Notes: a model not told the origin generated them from the letters alone. A stretch of 64,000 bases of DNA from an uncultured Elusimicrobiales bacterium (GCA_944324115.1 CALUVB010000003.1:62001-126000), one strand, 5' to 3'; shown: positions 16,625 through 24,720, numbered from the stretch's first letter. Translations and numbers: made by a program.

Positions 16625-18655
16625 ATGTCCTGTCCTCCCCTATTTAGAATGTGTTGGCTGGCGTTGGCGACGCTGTGTCTGTGCGCCTGTTCTTCTTCGT
16701 CTCAACTGCAAAAACGCCGGGCTATGTACTCCATAGAAAGCCATGAAACGGCCCCCCAGCATGTCTTTGTATATAAAGACGATGTATATATCAACTATGT
16801 CTATGAACAGACGCCGTTTTACTTTATAGCTTCTACCGTTCCCGATGAAAAAAATGCCGCCGGATATTCCTTGTTAAAGCCCCACCGGGCCTCAGACACG
16901 GATAAATATGCTGATGCTTCCCCTGTAGCGGTGGTGGGGAAAGAGTGGGGGGAATTGGTAAAAGATGTAATCATTTCTTTCTTGCCGGCTAATCCCGGAG
17001 AAGGACGTATCTTATTTGTACACACATATGAAGCCTTGCTTTACCGCCGTGCAGACGGAAGCGCTGATTTGACAGATTTAGCTTCCGCCCCGCCGGACGT
17101 CCGTATCATCGGCACGGTGGAAGGAGCGGAGTTTAACAAATTGCTTTTTGAAGAGCTGAAACACCAAATAGAAAGCTCCGGTACGCATTATACCCGCTTT
17201 TTATTGCGTTTGGACCGCATTCCTCTTACGCCGTTTATGTATGTGGATATAGAAAAGGGGTTGATGACGCCATTGCAGCTTCCTCCCTATTACGAGCTGG
17301 AAAAAGAGATGGGGCAGCTGGGGTTTTCGGCTACGTTTTTGTGGTCGTTTGTGGTAAAGAGCCATTTGGTGGGGATTGTGAAGGCTCCATTTACTTCTTC
17401 ATTCCGGCTGCTTTCTTTGGCGGCTTCTTCGGTCTATACGGCTTTGCCGCCTCCCACCAAAGATTTAGACGGCGTGCCTCCGCTCAATATGTCTGGCGAA
17501 GAAATGAATTTGGCGGATTTTAATGCCTGGTTGGACAAAAATATTACCCGACAGAATTATAAGGGGTCTGTAGAGTTACTGATAGACGGGGAAGAATTTT
17601 TTCCTCATTTTATGCTGGCGGCCCAGCGTGCGCAGCATTCTATTTTCACACGGGTATATATTTTCAGCACGGACCCCTATGGACTGAAAATAGCCGATTT
17701 GCTTAAAGAACGTGCCTCCGACGGTATAGATGTGCGCGTTCTGACCGATGAACTTAATACGGTGCTTAATTCAGCCAAAGAGCCGGCGCTGAATTATCCG
17801 GCTGATTTTGTCATGCCGAAAAGTATAAAGAGTTATTTACGCAAAGATTCCAGCGCCAAAGCGCGCACCCATTATAATACATGGGCTACGTTTGACCATA
17901 CCAAAGTCTATTTGATAGACAGAGAATTGGCTTACACCGGCGGTATGAATATTGGGCAGGAATACCGATATACCTGGCATGATATGATGGTGGCTTTGCG
18001 CGGGCCGGTGGTGGGGCAATTGGTGAAGAAGTTTTATGAGGCGTGGTCTTTTAACGGCTGGGGCGGGGACTTTGCGGCGGCATACCGCAAAGTGTTTAGT
18101 AAAAAACAGCGCCGCGGAAACCGTGAAGAACCCGGTATGATAGATGTGCGTTTGCTCTACACCAAGCCTTCCCAACCTGAAATTTTCCATGCTCAGCTGG
18201 AAGCCATTAAACGGGCCAAACGGCGCATTTATATACAGAATGCCTATTTCTCCGACGATAGAATTGTAGGAGAACTGATTAAAGCGCGGGGACGCGGGGT
18301 AGATGTACGGGTGATTTTGCCAGGAGAAAATGATGTGGGAATTATGGACAGCAATAATCAAATCATGGCCAATAAATTGTGGAACAATGGCGTGCGGGTT
18401 TATTTTTATAAAGGAATGAGCCATGTAAAAGCCGCTCTTTATGACGGCTGGGCGGTGGTAGGTTCTGCCAATTTTGACAAAATGAGTTTGTTTGTAAACC
18501 AAGAGATGAGTTTGGGCATATCCGATCCGGATTTTGTAAGAGAGTTGGAAGAGCGACTGTTTGAAAAAGATTTCGCCCAGTCTGAAGAAATGGTGCGCGA
18601 ACGAAAAGTGGGCTGGGCTTCTTTCGTGGTGGGAGCGCTGACAAATCAATTATAA
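16625..18655 (+). CDS. Phospholipase D-like lipoprotein (cardiolipin synthase-type, two HKD motifs)
   Basis: A 676-residue lipoprotein: a signal with lipobox LCAC (Cys about residue 22). The N-terminal 290 residues are unrecognised. They are followed by two PLD catalytic modules: HTKVYLID with downstream GGMNIG (about residues 420-440) and HVKAALYD with GSANFDKMS (about residues 600-620). Both have the full H-x-K-x4-D signature, so activity on phospholipids or phosphodiesters at the cell envelope is likely. Cardiolipin synthases are normally inner-membrane proteins with transmembrane helices, so a lipid anchor is unusual. TACAAT ends 6 nt before the ATG and there is no Shine-Dalgarno site (leaderless). 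Confidence 0.9.
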   Translation: MSCPPLFRMCWLALATLCLCACSSSSQLQKRRAMYSIESHETAPQHVFVYKDDVYINYVYEQTPFYFIASTVPDEKNAAGYSLLKPHRASDTDKYADASPVAVVGKEWGELVKDVIISFLPANPGEGRILFVHTYEALLYRRADGSADLTDLASAPPDVRIIGTVEGAEFNKLLFEELKHQIESSGTHYTRFLLRLDRIPLTPFMYVDIEKGLMTPLQLPPYYELEKEMGQLGFSATFLWSFVVKSHLVGIVKAPFTSSFRLLSLAASSVYTALPPPTKDLDGVPPLNMSGEEMNLADFNAWLDKNITRQNYKGSVELLIDGEEFFPHFMLAAQRAQHSIFTRVYIFSTDPYGLKIADLLKERASDGIDVRVLTDELNTVLNSAKEPALNYPADFVMPKSIKSYLRKDSSAKARTHYNTWATFDHTKVYLIDRELAYTGGMNIGQEYRYTWHDMMVALRGPVVGQLVKKFYEAWSFNGWGGDFAAAYRKVFSKKQRRGNREEPGMIDVRLLYTKPSQPEIFHAQLEAIKRAKRRIYIQNAYFSDDRIVGELIKARGRGVDVRVILPGENDVGIMDSNNQIMANKLWNNGVRVYFYKGMSHVKAALYDGWAVVGSANFDKMSLFVNQEMSLGISDPDFVRELEERLFEKDFAQSEEMVRERKVGWASFVVGALTNQL

Positions 18656-18656
18656 G

Positions 18657-18967
18657 TCACGTCAAAAATAACGTTTGGGGAGGGTTTGCTTTAAAAGAAG
18701 CAGCATTTTGATACGGCTTATAATGTGCGTAATTGCAGCCAGATTCGGCTAATTTTTCTATCAGTTCTCCTTCTTGCAATATATATGTGAGATACCGTCA
18801 AATTCTTCTTTGGTGCCGTCTCATTTGATTGGAAAAATGTCAACAAAAGTCTCGTTTGGTATGTGTATAAAGCGTTTATTGTTCCAGCATGTTACTTGTC
18901 TGCGGGTAGGGCATTCTTCAAAACAATGTTTAATCTCTTTTTCCCTTGGGTAAAAAGGGCCCGGCTT
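18657..18967 (-). pseudogene. Decayed gene of unknown function
   Basis: Minus-strand frames give strongly protein-like text in pieces. The first piece includes NNKRFIHIPNETFVDIFPIK, is interrupted by TGA and continues in the same frame as DGTKEEFDGISHIY. After a frameshift near 18785 it goes on as EGELIEKLAESGCNYAHY and ends TLFLT with a TGA at 18657-18659. One nonsense codon and one frameshift break the gene, and no start is visible. I do not recognise the family. The stop lies 2 bp from the convergent phospholipase gene. Confidence 0.55.
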
Positions 18968-18986
18968 TTAGTATATAGCGTTGCGG

Positions 18987-19019
18987 AAAAAAGATTTGCT
19001 CTATTGCCAAATCTTTTTT
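18987..19019 (-). terminator. Intrinsic terminator of rimO
   Basis: AAAAAAGATTTG / CAAATCTTTTTT, a perfect 12-bp inverted repeat with a 9-nt loop. On the minus strand it lies 50 nt after the rimO stop and ends in a T tract. Confidence 0.75.
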
Positions 19020-19069
19020 CTAGCCAGATTTTAAACCATAAATGCAGTATTTTGCTTTGATTTCTGAAT

Positions 19070-20356
19070 TTATTTAAGGGGTTGCAGGGTTCTTTTATAG
19101 CCGTTGGCTTTTACTACTTTTGCCTTAAAAATGCGGCCGGGCGTTACGGGACCGGTGAACGTTACTTGCCCGTCAATATCCGGGGCGTCTTTGTAAGTGC
19201 GGCCGAAGGTTTCCCCATCAGCAATAGCTTCCAGCGTAGTGCCTAATAAGCGTTTATTAATGCGGTCAATGACGCGGCTTTGCGCTTCTTCCAGCCGCAG
19301 GAGGCGTTCCTGTTTTACTTCAGGAGGCGTTTGGTCCGGCAGATTGTATGCGGTGGTGCCTTCTTCTCGGAAGAACTCAAATACACCCATATTGTCGAAT
19401 TCATAGTCGTTTACAAATTGCAGCAGTTCTTTAAAGTCCGCTTCCGTTTCCCCCGGGAAGCCCACAATAAAATTCGTGCGCAGAGAAATATCTTTTACTT
19501 TTTTCTTTAGCATATCCAGCGTTTGGCGTATTTGCGCGCCGCCGCAGTGTCGGTTCATGCGTTTGAGCACCGGGTCAGCAATATGCTGCAGCGGAATATC
19601 TATATAATGGAAAATGCGCGGTGTAGAAGCTATTAGATCTGCCAGCTGTGCAGTAACGCGGTGCGGGTAGCCGTACATAATACGCAGACGCTTAATGCGG
19701 CGGTTTTGCAGCAGTTTTTCCATTAGTTGAGTTAAACGGGGGGTGCCGTATAAATCCTGCCCATAAGAAGTGGTGTCTTGGGCAATAAGAGATATTTCTT
19801 TGGCGCCGTGCCGGGCCATCAAATCAGCTTCGCGCAAGATATCTTCCATCGGTTTGGAGCGGTACGGCCCGCGCAGAAAAGGAATGGTGCAGTAGGCGCA
19901 GCGGTTGTTGCAGCCGTCGGCCACTTTTAAATAGGCCGTGTGCGGCGCAGTCAAGCTCATTTTATATTCCGGCAAGTATAGCGTTTGGGGCAGCGGGGCA
20001 AGCAGCAGGCCGCTGTGTGCGAGAGTGTCTTCTATATGTTCTTGGCCGGCAATGGAAAAAACGAGGTCCGTTTCCGGGAAATCCTTTAAAATTTTCTCTT
20101 TATAGCGCTCTACTAAGCAACCGGTTACGGCTACGCGTTTGACTAAACCTTGTTTTTTAAGTTCCAGCGCTTCGCGTATGGCGTTTTCGGCTTCTTCTAC
20201 TGCGGAGGCGATAAATCCGCACGTGTTGATGATTAGCACATCGGCCCCTTGCGGAGACAGCAAGAGTTCGTGCCCTTTGGCTATCAGCTGGGCGGAAAAT
20301 TCTTCGCTGTTGGTTAAATTCTTAGGACAGCCTAAACTAATTAGAGAAAATTTCAT
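19070..20356 (-). CDS. rimO: Ribosomal protein S12 methylthiotransferase
   Basis: A radical-SAM enzyme that adds a methylthio group to an Asp of ribosomal protein uS12. At 428 residues it has the normal length. Domains in order: an N-terminal MTTase domain with SLGCPKN, INTCGF and VTGC (three cluster cysteines), the radical SAM domain with DGCNNRCAYCTIP (CxxxCxxC, about residue 145), and a C-terminal TRAM domain. The sequence IPFLRGPYRSK and the SLGCPKNL start are typical of RimO rather than MiaB. TAAAAT ends 6 nt before the ATG without a Shine-Dalgarno site (leaderless). Confidence 0.96.
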   Translation of the reverse strand: MKFSLISLGCPKNLTNSEEFSAQLIAKGHELLLSPQGADVLIINTCGFIASAVEEAENAIREALELKKQGLVKRVAVTGCLVERYKEKILKDFPETDLVFSIAGQEHIEDTLAHSGLLLAPLPQTLYLPEYKMSLTAPHTAYLKVADGCNNRCAYCTIPFLRGPYRSKPMEDILREADLMARHGAKEISLIAQDTTSYGQDLYGTPRLTQLMEKLLQNRRIKRLRIMYGYPHRVTAQLADLIASTPRIFHYIDIPLQHIADPVLKRMNRHCGGAQIRQTLDMLKKKVKDISLRTNFIVGFPGETEADFKELLQFVNDYEFDNMGVFEFFREEGTTAYNLPDQTPPEVKQERLLRLEEAQSRVIDRINKRLLGTTLEAIADGETFGRTYKDAPDIDGQVTFTGPVTPGRIFKAKVVKANGYKRTLQPLK

Positions 20357-20750
20357 ACTTATATTTTAGCAGTTTTGGCGGAGGCTTATCCGTTGCGGCG
20401 TTGACAAGCACCCCTGCGTGAAAAAACAAAATCTGTAGTCAGAGAAAGAGGGGCAAGAGCGTTGTCTAAAGGGTTACAGCCGCTGGAGAGAACAACGTTT
20501 CCGCAGGGAGCATAAGAGGCGCCGCGGGGACCACAGGCGCCGCGGGGAACAAATTCCTCTCGGTAGAGCAAATGGGGATTGGAAATTTCATATTTTTATA
20601 TGGGGATTTCAGGACCTGCAGTATGTAAAATAACAACGGCCCTACATAATGTCTCTTGGTACAAGGGGCGAGAAAAGGAAGTTCGTAAAAAATGCTGTTT
20701 GGTTTTTCAGTATGGAGAAAGGCGGGGTATGTTTTTCGGGCTGGAGCATA
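20357..20750. other. Intergenic region with possible gene remnants
   Basis: About 390 bp. On the minus strand 20386-20571 an open frame without an ATG or ribosome binding site (LLYREEFVPRGACGPRGASY...) contains a direct repeat of about 15 bp (CCCCGCGGCGCCT) and four cysteines; it may be the tail of a lost gene. A plus-strand frame over 20579-20767 runs into a terminator stem and is probably spurious. Nothing here is firm. Confidence 0.4.
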
Positions 20751-20777
20751 AAAATCCCGCCGGTTAGGCGGGATTTT
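20751..20777 (-). terminator. Intrinsic terminator of the OsmC pair
   Basis: AAAATCCCGC / GCGGGATTTT stem, 14 bp after the stop of the minus-strand OsmC gene, with U tracts on both sides. Confidence 0.85.
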
Positions 20778-20791
20778 CAGAGAACAAACGG

Positions 20792-21181
20792 TTAGTTGCT
20801 TTCCGTGCTAAACTTAATATCGTGATTTAGACTTTTGTGTACGGGGCACAAATCCACCACCGCCAAATAGCGTTTACGCATATCCGGAGTTACATGCTCT
20901 GGAAAGGTTACTTTTAAATGAACGGCTGTTAAGCCGCCGGCATTGGGCGCAAATCCGCCGCTGACATCAATTGTAGTGCCGTTCATATCCTGTCCGGTTT
21001 TCTGAGCCACAACGCTCATCATCGTCAGTGTGCATGCCCCCAAAGCGCTAAGCAACATATCCCCCGGAGTAACATAGGTGCCGGTATTGTCATGGGCGGT
21101 ATGTAAAATATCGTGAGTTCCTTCTTTGTGCATTTCCACCCGCATATTGCCGGTGTATGTGCAGTGAATCGTGTCTGCCAT
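20792..21181 (-). CDS. OsmC-family protein
   Basis: A 129-residue OsmC-fold protein with the two reactive cysteines in LSALGACTLTMMSV and VVDLCPVHKSLNHDIKF. The TPGDMLLSALGACT pattern is typical of the YhfA-like branch. AAAGGAG precedes the ATG. It lies 11 bp downstream of a second, frameshifted OsmC gene of the same length, so this looks like a tandem pair in one transcript. Confidence 0.88.
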   Translation of the reverse strand: MADTIHCTYTGNMRVEMHKEGTHDILHTAHDNTGTYVTPGDMLLSALGACTLTMMSVVAQKTGQDMNGTTIDVSGGFAPNAGGLTAVHLKVTFPEHVTPDMRKRYLAVVDLCPVHKSLNHDIKFSTESN

Positions 21182-21192
21182 GGTATTCTCCT

Positions 21193-21590
21193 TTAATGAA
21201 TGTGTACAGTTGTTTTAATATCTGTGCGTAAACTTTGGTGTACCGGACAGGCATGTATGGCGCCTGCGTAGCGGTCTTTCATTTCCCGGGTAAAATGTGC
21301 GGGAAAGGTAATGTCTAATATAAATTCTCCCACGCGGCGCGGGTTTTGGACCATAATTTTATCTATTTGTATTTTCATGCCGGTTAAATCGTCTCCGGTA
21401 TGCTGGGCCATTTTGCCCATAATGGTTTCTATGCATGCCGCTAATGCGCCTGCCAATAAATCAGTGGGGGAAAACATACGCCCTTTGCCGCCGTTGTCGG
21501 GGGCAAATCGGTGCGTATTTTGGCCCCGCTGGGGCCGTGGATCAGCTCGGTTTGTCCGTCTCCTAAATAGACTGCGTTTAGTTGAGTCAT
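21193..21590 (-). pseudogene. OsmC-family gene with a frameshift at a G5/C5 run
   Basis: The intact part (21193-21477) starts MFSPTDLLAGALAAC and carries both cysteines (LAACIETI and HACPVHQSL), but it lacks the N-terminal third of the family. That missing part is present upstream in another frame: ATG at 21588-21590 after GGAGG gives MTQLNAVYLGDGQTELIHG and runs to RTDLPP. The frame is lost at five G on the plus strand (21499-21503); one extra base there would restore RTDLPPDNGGKGRMFSPTDL, the expected family sequence. It is a recent frameshift, a slippage-controlled gene or an assembly error. Confidence 0.8.
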
Positions 21591-21681
21591 AAGTCCTCCG
21601 TTGAGATAGTTTAACTTTTTAATGTATGGGCGGCAAGCTGTAAAAAAGAATTACAATAAAGAAAAGGAGCGTTTCGAAAAT

Positions 21682-21969
21682 ATGACACTTAAAATTTGTC
21701 AAAGCTGCGGTATGCCGCTGGGAGAAGAAAAAGAACTTTATGGTACGGAAGCAGACGGCTCTGTGAACGCTGATTACTGTATTTATTGCTATCGCGACGG
21801 GGATTTTACCGCAGATGTCACAATGGAAGAAATGATAAACTCCTGCCTTCCTTTTATGCTGCAAGGCCACCCGGCACTGGTCCCCGCTAAAGCGCGGGCT
21901 ATGATGACGGCAGTCCTGTCTCAGTTGAAACGTTGGAAAAAGCAAGACGACGCTCCCCAAAAGATCTAA
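21682..21969 (+). CDS. Putative zinc-ribbon protein (PF12674-like)
   Basis: A 95-residue protein. Its N-terminus ICQSCGMPLGEE followed by NADYCIYCYRDGDFT gives the four-cysteine zinc site (CxxC...CxxC) and the G-x-F motif of the putative zinc-ribbon family. TMEEMINSCLPFML in the middle is also characteristic. Biological role is unknown. The ATG at 21682 is chosen because the conserved motif begins right after it; AAAGGAG lies upstream but at a long distance of about 14 nt. Confidence 0.82.
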   Translation: MTLKICQSCGMPLGEEKELYGTEADGSVNADYCIYCYRDGDFTADVTMEEMINSCLPFMLQGHPALVPAKARAMMTAVLSQLKRWKKQDDAPQKI

Positions 21970-22001
21970 CCTAAACAAAGCGCATACATCGGGCGGCAGT
22001 T

Positions 22002-22544
22002 TTATTTTTGGGTGGTACTCCAAACGTCACAGGGAATCTCTTTAGACAAAGAATAAGAAGCACAGCTGGTGGAATAAGAACCATCTGATTTTTTAATAGT
22101 ATCGTAGCGCAGACAATTCTGTTCTTTTTGCATGACGTAGGATACACAGTTAACGGAATAAGAGCCGTCTGTGTTGGGGGTTGTTTTATACGTTTGGCAA
22201 CGCATTAGCTTGGAGGGAGAATAGGACACACAGTTCGTGGAATAAGAGCCATCAGTATTGCGTGTAATCTTGTACGCCTCGCATTTCATATCATCAGACT
22301 GAATATAAGAAACACATGTGGTGGAATAAGAACCGTCAAGGTTTGCTGTAGTCCTGTATGAGCGGCAGGGGTTTTCTCTTTTATTGCGGTGGGAAGCGCA
22401 AGTAGTGGCATAGACTGTTGGCTTAGTTTTGGCCGAGGAAACATTTGAGTTCACATAATGAAAAGGACCCGAGTCGCCAAGCTCTGGCCAAGCACAGGCA
22501 AAAAAGCAAAAAGAGAAAAGGGATAAAAAAAATATTTTTTTCAT
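22002..22544 (-). CDS. Exported protein of 28-residue cysteine repeats
   Basis: A 180-residue protein with a signal peptide and possible lipobox (CFFAC near residue 17). From about residue 50 it is built of exact 28-residue tandem units: C-V-S-Y-x7-C-x2-Y-x-x-T-x-N-x-D-G-S-Y-S-T-x, with four full copies and a partial fifth that ends at the stop. Each unit has two cysteines at positions 1 and 12, which suggests a disulfide per repeat outside the cytoplasm. I do not recognise the family. The -10 TATAAT lies 17 nt upstream, and no Shine-Dalgarno site is visible. Confidence 0.85.
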   Translation of the reverse strand: MKKIFFLSLFSFCFFACAWPELGDSGPFHYVNSNVSSAKTKPTVYATTCASHRNKRENPCRSYRTTANLDGSYSTTCVSYIQSDDMKCEAYKITRNTDGSYSTNCVSYSPSKLMRCQTYKTTPNTDGSYSVNCVSYVMQKEQNCLRYDTIKKSDGSYSTSCASYSLSKEIPCDVWSTTQK

Positions 22545-22987
22545 AGGTGTTTTCTGACTTTATTATAACTTTAGATATGAAAGATTGGCAATAGATTTAA
22601 GGATAAAAGAGGCGGATAATAAATTTATTGCATACAAGGGTTTCCTGCCGCGGCCGGCTGGGATATGGCGGTATTTGTATAGATGAGGCTCTTGGTGAAT
22701 GATAAAGAGTTACCGAATTAAATCCAAGCAATCTGCTTGTCACGGCCCAAAATGCGAGGTTTATAGCCGCGTGGTGGGTTATCTGCGCCCGGTGCAGAAC
22801 TGGAACAAAGGCAAAAAAGAAGAATTTTCTTTGCGGAAAAATATGAAAATATATTAGAAAGGAAGCTCATTAAAAAAGGGGGGTTCTGGTAGCGTTTTTG
22901 GTAGCGTTTTGTAAACAAAAAAGCATTCCCCTCGTTTCTTATTGTTTCCGTTTTGTGCCTTTCCTGTATAGAGGAAACGGGCATAAA
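22545..22987. other. Intergenic region next to tRNA-Asn with a tandem 12-mer
   Basis: About 440 bp. TGGTAGCGTTTT occurs twice in perfect tandem at 22887-22898 and 22899-22910. No supported gene is present; a minus-strand frame of 90 codons has neither a ribosome binding site nor a known family. Confidence 0.5.
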
Positions 22988-23017
22988 CAAGCCCCTTCTA
23001 TTGCTAGAAAGGGCTTG
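22988..23017 (-). terminator. Intrinsic terminator of tRNA-Asn
   Basis: A 13-bp inverted repeat (CAAGCCCCTTCTA / TAGAAAGGGCTTG, one mismatch) with a TTGC loop directly after the tRNA 3' end on the minus strand. Confidence 0.75.
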
Positions 23018-23027
23018 TATAGTAATG

Positions 23028-23099
23028 CTCCCCGAGTAGGACTCGAACCTACAACCTACCGGTTAACAGCCGGTCGCTCCACCATTGAGCTATCGGGGA
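23028..23099 (-). tRNA. tRNA-Asn (GTT)
   Basis: A full cloverleaf on the minus strand: acceptor stem TCCCCGA/TCGGGGA, D arm TAGCTCAATGGTGGAGC, anticodon arm CCGGCTGTTAACCGG with anticodon GTT, T arm with GGTTCGAGTCC, discriminator G. The CCA end is not encoded. Confidence 0.96.
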
Positions 23100-23236
23100 A
23101 TAAATCGTTTTACTTCCGATATAGTTATTTTACTTAAAAAAAAATGGTTTGTAAATAGTGCGTTTTCTTGTATTGGAAAAGGCGGCATTGTTCCCTGGTT
23201 GAAAATTATATAAAATGGGGAACGAAGGGGGAAAGT

Positions 23237-24217
23237 ATGGCTCAATATAAAGACTATTATAAAATTTTAGGCGTAAATAAAAATGCCTCTGACGCTGAAA
23301 TAAAAAAGGCGTTCAAAACGGCCGCGCGCAAATATCACCCGGATTTGCACCCGGAATCCCAAAAGGCGGCCATGACGGAAAAGTTCAAAGACGTCAATGA
23401 AGCGTATGCCGTTTTGTCCGATAAACAAAAGCGTGCCATTTATGACCAAGTTGGAGAAGAAGGATATCAAAATTATGCCCGCGGAGGTGGTGCTGGCGCC
23501 GGGCAAAGGACTCGTTCTTCTTATGGAGGAGCTAATCCGTTTGGCGGCGGTTACCAGCAATATAGCGGCGGTAATGGAAATACTTATTATAATTTCAGCT
23601 CCAGCGGCGGCGGCGATTTTGGCGGTGGGGCGGATTTTAGTGATTTTTTTCAAAGTATCTTTGGCGGCGGATTTGGCGGCATGGGGGGCTTTGGCGGCTT
23701 TGGCGGTGCGCGGAGCGGTGCCCCCAGCCAACGCAGTGGGGATATGGAGGCGGAGCTGGCCCTTAACTTGGAAGATGCCCACCGCGGCGGTCAAATGCAG
23801 TTTACGTTGCCAGGCGGTCGCAACGTGACGGTAAAACTGCCTGCCGGCGTGGGAGAAGGGAAACGTATTAAGCTGAAAGGATTAGGCAATCCCACCCAGC
23901 GCGGAAACGGAGATTTGTATTTAACAATTAAGATTCGGCCTCATTTGACGTATCGCTTGGAAGGAGATGATTTGCATGCCGCCGTTACTATTATGCCTTG
24001 GACTGCTGCTTTGGGCGGGACTATTTTTGTTCCTACATTAGATGGGCCGGTCAAAGTGAAAGTGCCGGCGGGGACCCATGGCGGCAAAAAACTGAAGCTT
24101 AGCGGTAAAGGGCTCAACGTCAGAGGAAGCCTTTATGTGACGTTGAATATAGATGTGCCGCATTCGTTAACAAAGGAACAGAAAGAATTATTCAATAAAT
24201 TGGCTCAAATCAGCTGA
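23237..24217 (+). CDS. DnaJ-type co-chaperone without zinc finger (CbpA-like)
   Basis: A 326-residue Hsp40. The J domain (residues 1-70) has DYYKILGVNKNAS and the HPD motif in RKYHPDL, which stimulates DnaK. A long Gly/Phe-rich region follows (about 85-165). The CxxCxGxG zinc-finger repeats of DnaJ itself are absent. The C-terminal substrate-binding domains show GGQMQFTLPGGRNVTVKLPAG and IRPHLTYRLEGDDLH. This is type II architecture, as in CbpA. The start at 23237 is set by the J domain and an upstream GGGGGAAAG. dnaK and grpE are not in the window. A terminator follows. Confidence 0.93.
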   Translation: MAQYKDYYKILGVNKNASDAEIKKAFKTAARKYHPDLHPESQKAAMTEKFKDVNEAYAVLSDKQKRAIYDQVGEEGYQNYARGGGAGAGQRTRSSYGGANPFGGGYQQYSGGNGNTYYNFSSSGGGDFGGGADFSDFFQSIFGGGFGGMGGFGGFGGARSGAPSQRSGDMEAELALNLEDAHRGGQMQFTLPGGRNVTVKLPAGVGEGKRIKLKGLGNPTQRGNGDLYLTIKIRPHLTYRLEGDDLHAAVTIMPWTAALGGTIFVPTLDGPVKVKVPAGTHGGKKLKLSGKGLNVRGSLYVTLNIDVPHSLTKEQKELFNKLAQIS

Positions 24218-24238
24218 CGGCTTCTGTGCCTTGAAAAG

Positions 24239-24263
24239 ACCCGCGTTTTGGCGCGGGTTTTTT
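24239..24263 (+). terminator. Intrinsic terminator
   Basis: ACCCGCG / CGCGGGT stem followed by TTTTTT, after the DnaJ-like gene. Confidence 0.9.
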
Positions 24264-24280
24264 GTTGTCTTGTAAAGGGC

Positions 24281-24316
24281 TTGACTCATTTTTTTTTTTT
24301 TTGATAAATTTTGCTT
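24281..24316 (+). promoter_or_regulatory. Pilin-type promoter with T14 spacer tract
   Basis: TTGACT (24281-24286), CA, then 14 T (24289-24302), then GATAAATTTTGCTT directly before ATG at 24317. With a -10 of TAAATT (6 nt before ATG) the spacer is 18 nt. The region 24296-24313 is repeated inverted at 24322-24339 (18 bp, perfect), with the start codon in the 8-nt loop. Confidence 0.7.
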
Positions 24317-24531
24317 ATGAACAAAATTTATCAAAAAAACCTTCCGCCCAGGCAAAACGCCGGGTTTACGCTTATAGAGCTGTTAGTCGTTGTTTTAATC
24401 ATCGGCATTCTGGCGGCAGTTGCCCTGCCGAAATAGAAAATAGTGGCTGTAAAGCGTTGTTTTTACTGCATTAAAATTTCTTGCTAAAGTCTTGGCAGAA
24501 GCACAGAAGCTTTTATAGTTGGCGAACAGAA
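24317..24531 (+). pseudogene. Broken type IV pilin gene
   Basis: ATG 24317 opens [15 protein letters not shown] and the full prepilin core [15 protein letters not shown]...ALP, then TAG at 24434-24436 stops it after 39 codons. In the intact homologues this codon is TAT in PQYEKAV. Decayed pilin text continues in shifted frames: LAEAQKLL, then LAN at about 24486-24527, which corresponds to the AxAxxxYYLAN helix end of the other pilins. The promoter looks intact, so a short pilin-like peptide with a signal and transmembrane helix might still be made. Confidence 0.85.
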
Positions 24532-24720
24532 GGCAGCATTGATTTATTTTTGGCGTCAAATTGTGTCATTAAATAGCGCAATTGTGGGGGAGAGCCTGCT
24601 CAATGACAGCCAAATTATCATTTGGTTAGACTCTAACATAAGTCATGTGGCACAAAAGCTATCAGACGTTTGGCAAAAAGCGGGTGTGGCTGTTGGGTTT
24701 TCTTATCATCAACCCTGGTT

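Noticed and set aside
18657-18967. TGA read as tryptophan in the decayed gene
   Set aside because: TGA ends ordinary genes in this window (for example nadA), and the same fragment also carries a frameshift, so decay explains it better.
20579-20767. Plus-strand frame of 62 codons (ISYFYMGISG...)
   Set aside because: It starts with TTG without ribosome binding site and its end lies inside an intrinsic terminator stem.
22545-23027. Integrase or prophage at tRNA-Asn
   Set aside because: No integrase, phage or transposase protein is visible in any frame; only a tandem 12-mer remains.
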